Positions 61,844 to 64,000 of a stretch of 64,000 nt of DNA are shown here, piece by piece (the first letter of the stretch is position 1; every line of letters begins with the position of its first letter). Position numbers and translations under genes: made by a program. The DNA is from Rhodospirillales bacterium (GTDB lineage: Bacteria; Pseudomonadota; Alphaproteobacteria; Rhodospirillales; Shumkoniaceae). The stretch is from assembly GCA_018432935.1 (NCBI GenBank), contig JAHDSF010000002.1, positions 1 to 64,000 on the forward strand, written 5' to 3'. Under the pieces are notes generated by a model. It did not search any database. It saw only the letters and a program-made list of their open reading frames with translations, and had not been told where the DNA came from.

Positions 61844-62037
61844 GGCTCCGCCCCCAGACGTTCCAGGGCCAACCATCCGCTACGCCTGGCCCGGTGCGCG
61901 AGCGCTCAGAGGTCGTATTCCCGAGTTTCAGGAGAGGAGCGGCCTTTCACCTCCAAGGGGACCCGCGCGGGCATCGGCTGCGGCGGACGGGGATCCCATA
62001 TGTGGTGCGGGGCGGAGCCAGCAAGGGAAGCATCGGC

Positions 62038-62760
62038 ATGGACGGTGAGCATGGCGGCGATCGGACCCGGGAATGGTTCGTGCCGTCGTTCGGACCGCCA
62101 CGATTCCGCGTCTTCGTCGGCCTCCTCTTCCTGCCCTACACGGCGATGGTGCTGGGTTTTACCCTGATCGGCGCCATGCTGGCCGAAACCGTCGACTGGA
62201 AGCGGGTAATGGCGCTGACCGGCGCGTACTTCATCGCGCTCGGCGTCGGCGCCCACGCGCTCGATGCCGTCGGCAGCAAGGGCCGCAAGCCGTGGGGCAG
62301 GGTGTTCGGCGACCGCCAGCTGTGGACGCTGGCCGTCGTCTCGGTGGCGGCGGCCTACGCAATCCTGATCCCCTACATGATCGCCGACGTGCCGCTGCTG
62401 TGGCCGATCGCGATCGCCGAGGGCTTCTTCCTGGTCGCCTACAATCTCGAGCTGTTCGGCGGGCGCTTCCATACCGACGGCTGGTTCGCGCTGTCATGGG
62501 GCGGGTTGCCGGTGACGGCGGGCTACGTGATGCAGACTGATTCGCTGTCGATTCCGGTGATCATGCTGGCGGGGGCGGCGGCGTTCTTCAGCCTGGTCGA
62601 GATCAAGGCGTCGCGGCCCTACAAGGTGTTGCGCCGCGAGGGCTCCTCCGAGGCCGCAGCGGTCGCCCATGCGGCCGCTTATGAGGCGGTGCTGAAATCG
62701 ATCAGCGGCGGCGTCGTCCTCACCGCCGCCGGCCTTACCCTGTGGCGCGCCTGGGCCTGA
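62038..62760 (+). CDS. Multi-pass membrane protein, UbiA-like in appearance
   Basis: This 240-residue protein starts at the ATG at 62038 after GGGAAG. It has about seven hydrophobic segments, with charged loops such as HALDAVGSKGRKPWGRVFGDR between the second and third. The small size and the NLELFGGRFHTDGWFALSWGGLPV segment recall UbiA-type or related membrane proteins, but the double Asp motifs of UbiA are not clear. Treat it as an uncharacterised membrane protein. It converges with the methyltransferase gene, overlapping by 26 bases. Confidence 0.7.
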   Translation: MDGEHGGDRTREWFVPSFGPPRFRVFVGLLFLPYTAMVLGFTLIGAMLAETVDWKRVMALTGAYFIALGVGAHALDAVGSKGRKPWGRVFGDRQLWTLAVVSVAAAYAILIPYMIADVPLLWPIAIAEGFFLVAYNLELFGGRFHTDGWFALSWGGLPVTAGYVMQTDSLSIPVIMLAGAAAFFSLVEIKASRPYKVLRREGSSEAAAVAHAAAYEAVLKSISGGVVLTAAGLTLWRAWA

Positions 62761-63469
62761 CAGCCACCGCGGGGGCCGAGCTTCGCTTCGCCGTCACCAT
62801 CGCCGAGCCATAGGCGGCGAGATACTCCATCCGCACCTGCTCGAAGCGGTTGGTCCGCAGGGCGTTGTGAAGGTCGTCGACCCAGTTCGTGCGCTCGATC
62901 AACTGCGGCAGGCCGAAATAGATCTCCCGCCAGGCCGGGAACATCCGCACGCCCCACCGTTGCAGCAAGCGGAAATAGAGCCGCCAGGTACGCAGCAGCC
63001 AGGGCTGTGGGGGCAGTACGAAGTCATGCATCAGAAGAACGCCGCCGGGGTTCAGCATGGCGAGGCTGTTGGCGGTGAGAAGCGGCAGATCGGCATACTT
63101 GGCGAGGTACGACGAGGCGACGCAATCGAACGGGGCGTCGGCCACGTAATCCTCGGCGCGCGACAGTACCAGCTCGACGTTGCCGAGGCCCGCCTTGCGC
63201 ACTTTGTCGCGGGCGATGGCGAGGTACTCTTCGCGCAGTTCGACGCCGACCACATGGGCGCGGGGCAGGGCGCGGGCGATTGCCATGGTCGAGATGCCGG
63301 TGCCGCACGCCAAGTCCAGGACCCGCCCGGCCTCGCGGGGAATTGCTGCGACGATGCTGCGTTTCCACAGCCGGTCGCAGCCGAAGGTGGCGGCGTTGAC
63401 CATGAAGTCGTAGCTGGCGCCGGTGCCTTCGAAGAAGGTCTCGACGAGAGCGGTGCGGGAATCCCCCAT
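62735..63469 (-). CDS. UbiE-like class I SAM-dependent methyltransferase
   Basis: This 244-residue protein has the SAM motif I VLDLACGTGISTMAIA near residue 48, the acidic loop GVELREEYLAIAR near 75, and the post-motif region LLMHDFVLPPQPW near 150, as in UbiE/COQ5-type enzymes. N-terminal GTGASYDFMVNAATFGCDRLWK is also UbiE-like. The substrate may be a quinone or lipid, but this is not certain. Its 3' end overlaps the convergent membrane protein gene. Confidence 0.85.
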   Translation of the reverse strand: MGDSRTALVETFFEGTGASYDFMVNAATFGCDRLWKRSIVAAIPREAGRVLDLACGTGISTMAIARALPRAHVVGVELREEYLAIARDKVRKAGLGNVELVLSRAEDYVADAPFDCVASSYLAKYADLPLLTANSLAMLNPGGVLLMHDFVLPPQPWLLRTWRLYFRLLQRWGVRMFPAWREIYFGLPQLIERTNWVDDLHNALRTNRFEQVRMEYLAAYGSAMVTAKRSSAPAVAVRPRRATG

Positions 63470-63622
63470 GGCGGCTTCCGATCCGGGTGAGGTTTCCCTC
63501 CATATGGGAGGAGGTCGCGGCCTTTACGCGGCCGGCGTCCCGCGGTATCGTCGCCGCGCCCCACGCTGGTTGCCGTTCGGCGGGGGCGGCCTACCTTTGC
63601 AGTGTCAGGAAGCCGAGGAATC

Positions 63623-63931
63623 ATGGCGGACGTCCGCATCTTTCGACCGGCCCGGAACGCGATGCAGTCGGGGCGCAAGCAGACCCGGCAGTGGGTTCTC
63701 GAGTACGAGCCGCAGAGCCCGAAGTTCATCGATCCGCTAATGGGCTGGACGGGCAGCCTCGACACCCGTGACCAGGTGCGCCTGCAGTTCGCCACCAAGG
63801 AGGCGGCGATCGCGTTTGCCGACAGGCACGGCCTCAGCTACCGGCTTCAAGAGCCGGAGGTCGCGGCCCCTGTGCGTCCCGTCAGCTACGCGGAGAAACT
63901 GCGCTCGCCCAGATTGGGGCGGCTCACGTAA
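63623..63931 (+). CDS. Complex I accessory subunit of the NDUFS4 type
   Basis: This 102-residue protein starts at the ATG at 63623 after GAGGAA. The sequence VRIFRPARNAMQSGRKQTRQWVLEYEPQS (written in part) and GWTGSLDTRDQVRLQF, with FATKEAAIAFADRHGLSY later, is the ETC complex I conserved region shared with mitochondrial NDUFS4. In bacteria this subunit is found essentially in alphaproteobacteria, which supports the lineage call. It stabilises the NADH-binding arm of complex I. Confidence 0.93.
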   Translation: MADVRIFRPARNAMQSGRKQTRQWVLEYEPQSPKFIDPLMGWTGSLDTRDQVRLQFATKEAAIAFADRHGLSYRLQEPEVAAPVRPVSYAEKLRSPRLGRLT

Positions 63932-63945
63932 GGTCCCTTCGGAAT

Positions 63946-64000
63946 GCGCCCGTAGCTCAGCGGATAGAGCAGGAGCCTTCTAAGCTCAAGGTCGCAGGTT
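63946..64000 (+). tRNA. tRNA-Arg (anticodon TCT), cut by the window end
   Basis: The first 55 bases are visible: acceptor GCGCCCG, D arm GCTC...GAGC, anticodon loop CTTCTAA giving TCT, and the start of the T arm GCAGGTT. The anticodon stem has four pairs (GAGC/GCTC), with a G-A mismatch at its top. The 3' part lies outside the window. Confidence 0.92.

Overview
The window reads as a high-GC alphaproteobacterial chromosome, perhaps Rhodospirillales-like, carrying a large defence island. The lineage call rests on a short complex I accessory subunit of the NDUFS4 type, UbiX and a KdsC-like phosphatase in a GC-rich background, and an Mrp/Mbh-type antiporter operon of a layout common in this class. 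I cannot name the genus.

Region 1, about 1-34,604, is mobile DNA, and its left end lies outside the window. From the left it holds a HEPN-like small protein and a complete QatABCD anti-phage operon on the minus strand (906-5921). Next come a serine resolvase with repeats that look like its recombination site, a KfrA-like coiled-coil DNA-binding protein with an operator over its promoter, a divergent XRE/ribbon-helix-helix regulator pair, and a run of seven poorly characterised genes (8963-12818). Four of those seven overlap tightly and one of them resembles a MbcA/ParS/Xre antitoxin. A complete type 1 BREX operon follows (12,943-26,358): brxA, brxB, brxC, pglX, an extra gene that looks like an internally deleted ImmA/IrrE protein, pglZ and brxL.

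Convergent to BREX, on the minus strand, lies a six-gene overlapping operon (34,536 back to 26,694). It encodes three tyrosine recombinases and a small HTH/leucine-zipper protein, matching the ginABCD module of GInt islands, followed by a second small HTH/leucine-zipper protein and a RecD2-like helicase. The island ends just beyond ginA, next to the terminator of an intact ssb gene.

Region 2, about 34,605-64,000, looks like ordinary chromosome. It contains ssb, a PaaK-type aromatic CoA ligase divergent from a complete branched-chain-type ABC importer (livKHMGF), a PAS-GGDEF-EAL protein, a KdsC-like phosphatase, ubiX, a small lipoprotein, a membrane-anchored alpha/beta hydrolase, an unknown gene and a Panacea-domain protein. 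A ten-gene Mrp/Mbh-type cation/proton antiporter operon with three separate MrpD-like subunits follows. After it come a TPP-riboswitch-controlled thiamin-precursor importer (thiZXY), a DUF192 protein, a zinc alcohol dehydrogenase coupled to an SRPBCC protein, tRNA-Pro(TGG), a MOSC protein overlapping an ATP-grasp protein, a membrane protein, a methyltransferase, the complex I accessory subunit, and a tRNA-Arg(TCT) cut by the window end.

The island appears to be a GInt vehicle carrying two known defence systems (Qat and BREX) plus unassigned genes between them. The most promising places for something undescribed are the 8963-12818 cluster, the deleted ImmA/IrrE gene inside BREX, the mosaic PglX, and the helicase extension of the gin operon. 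All functional calls come from reading motifs and gene order; no database search was possible.
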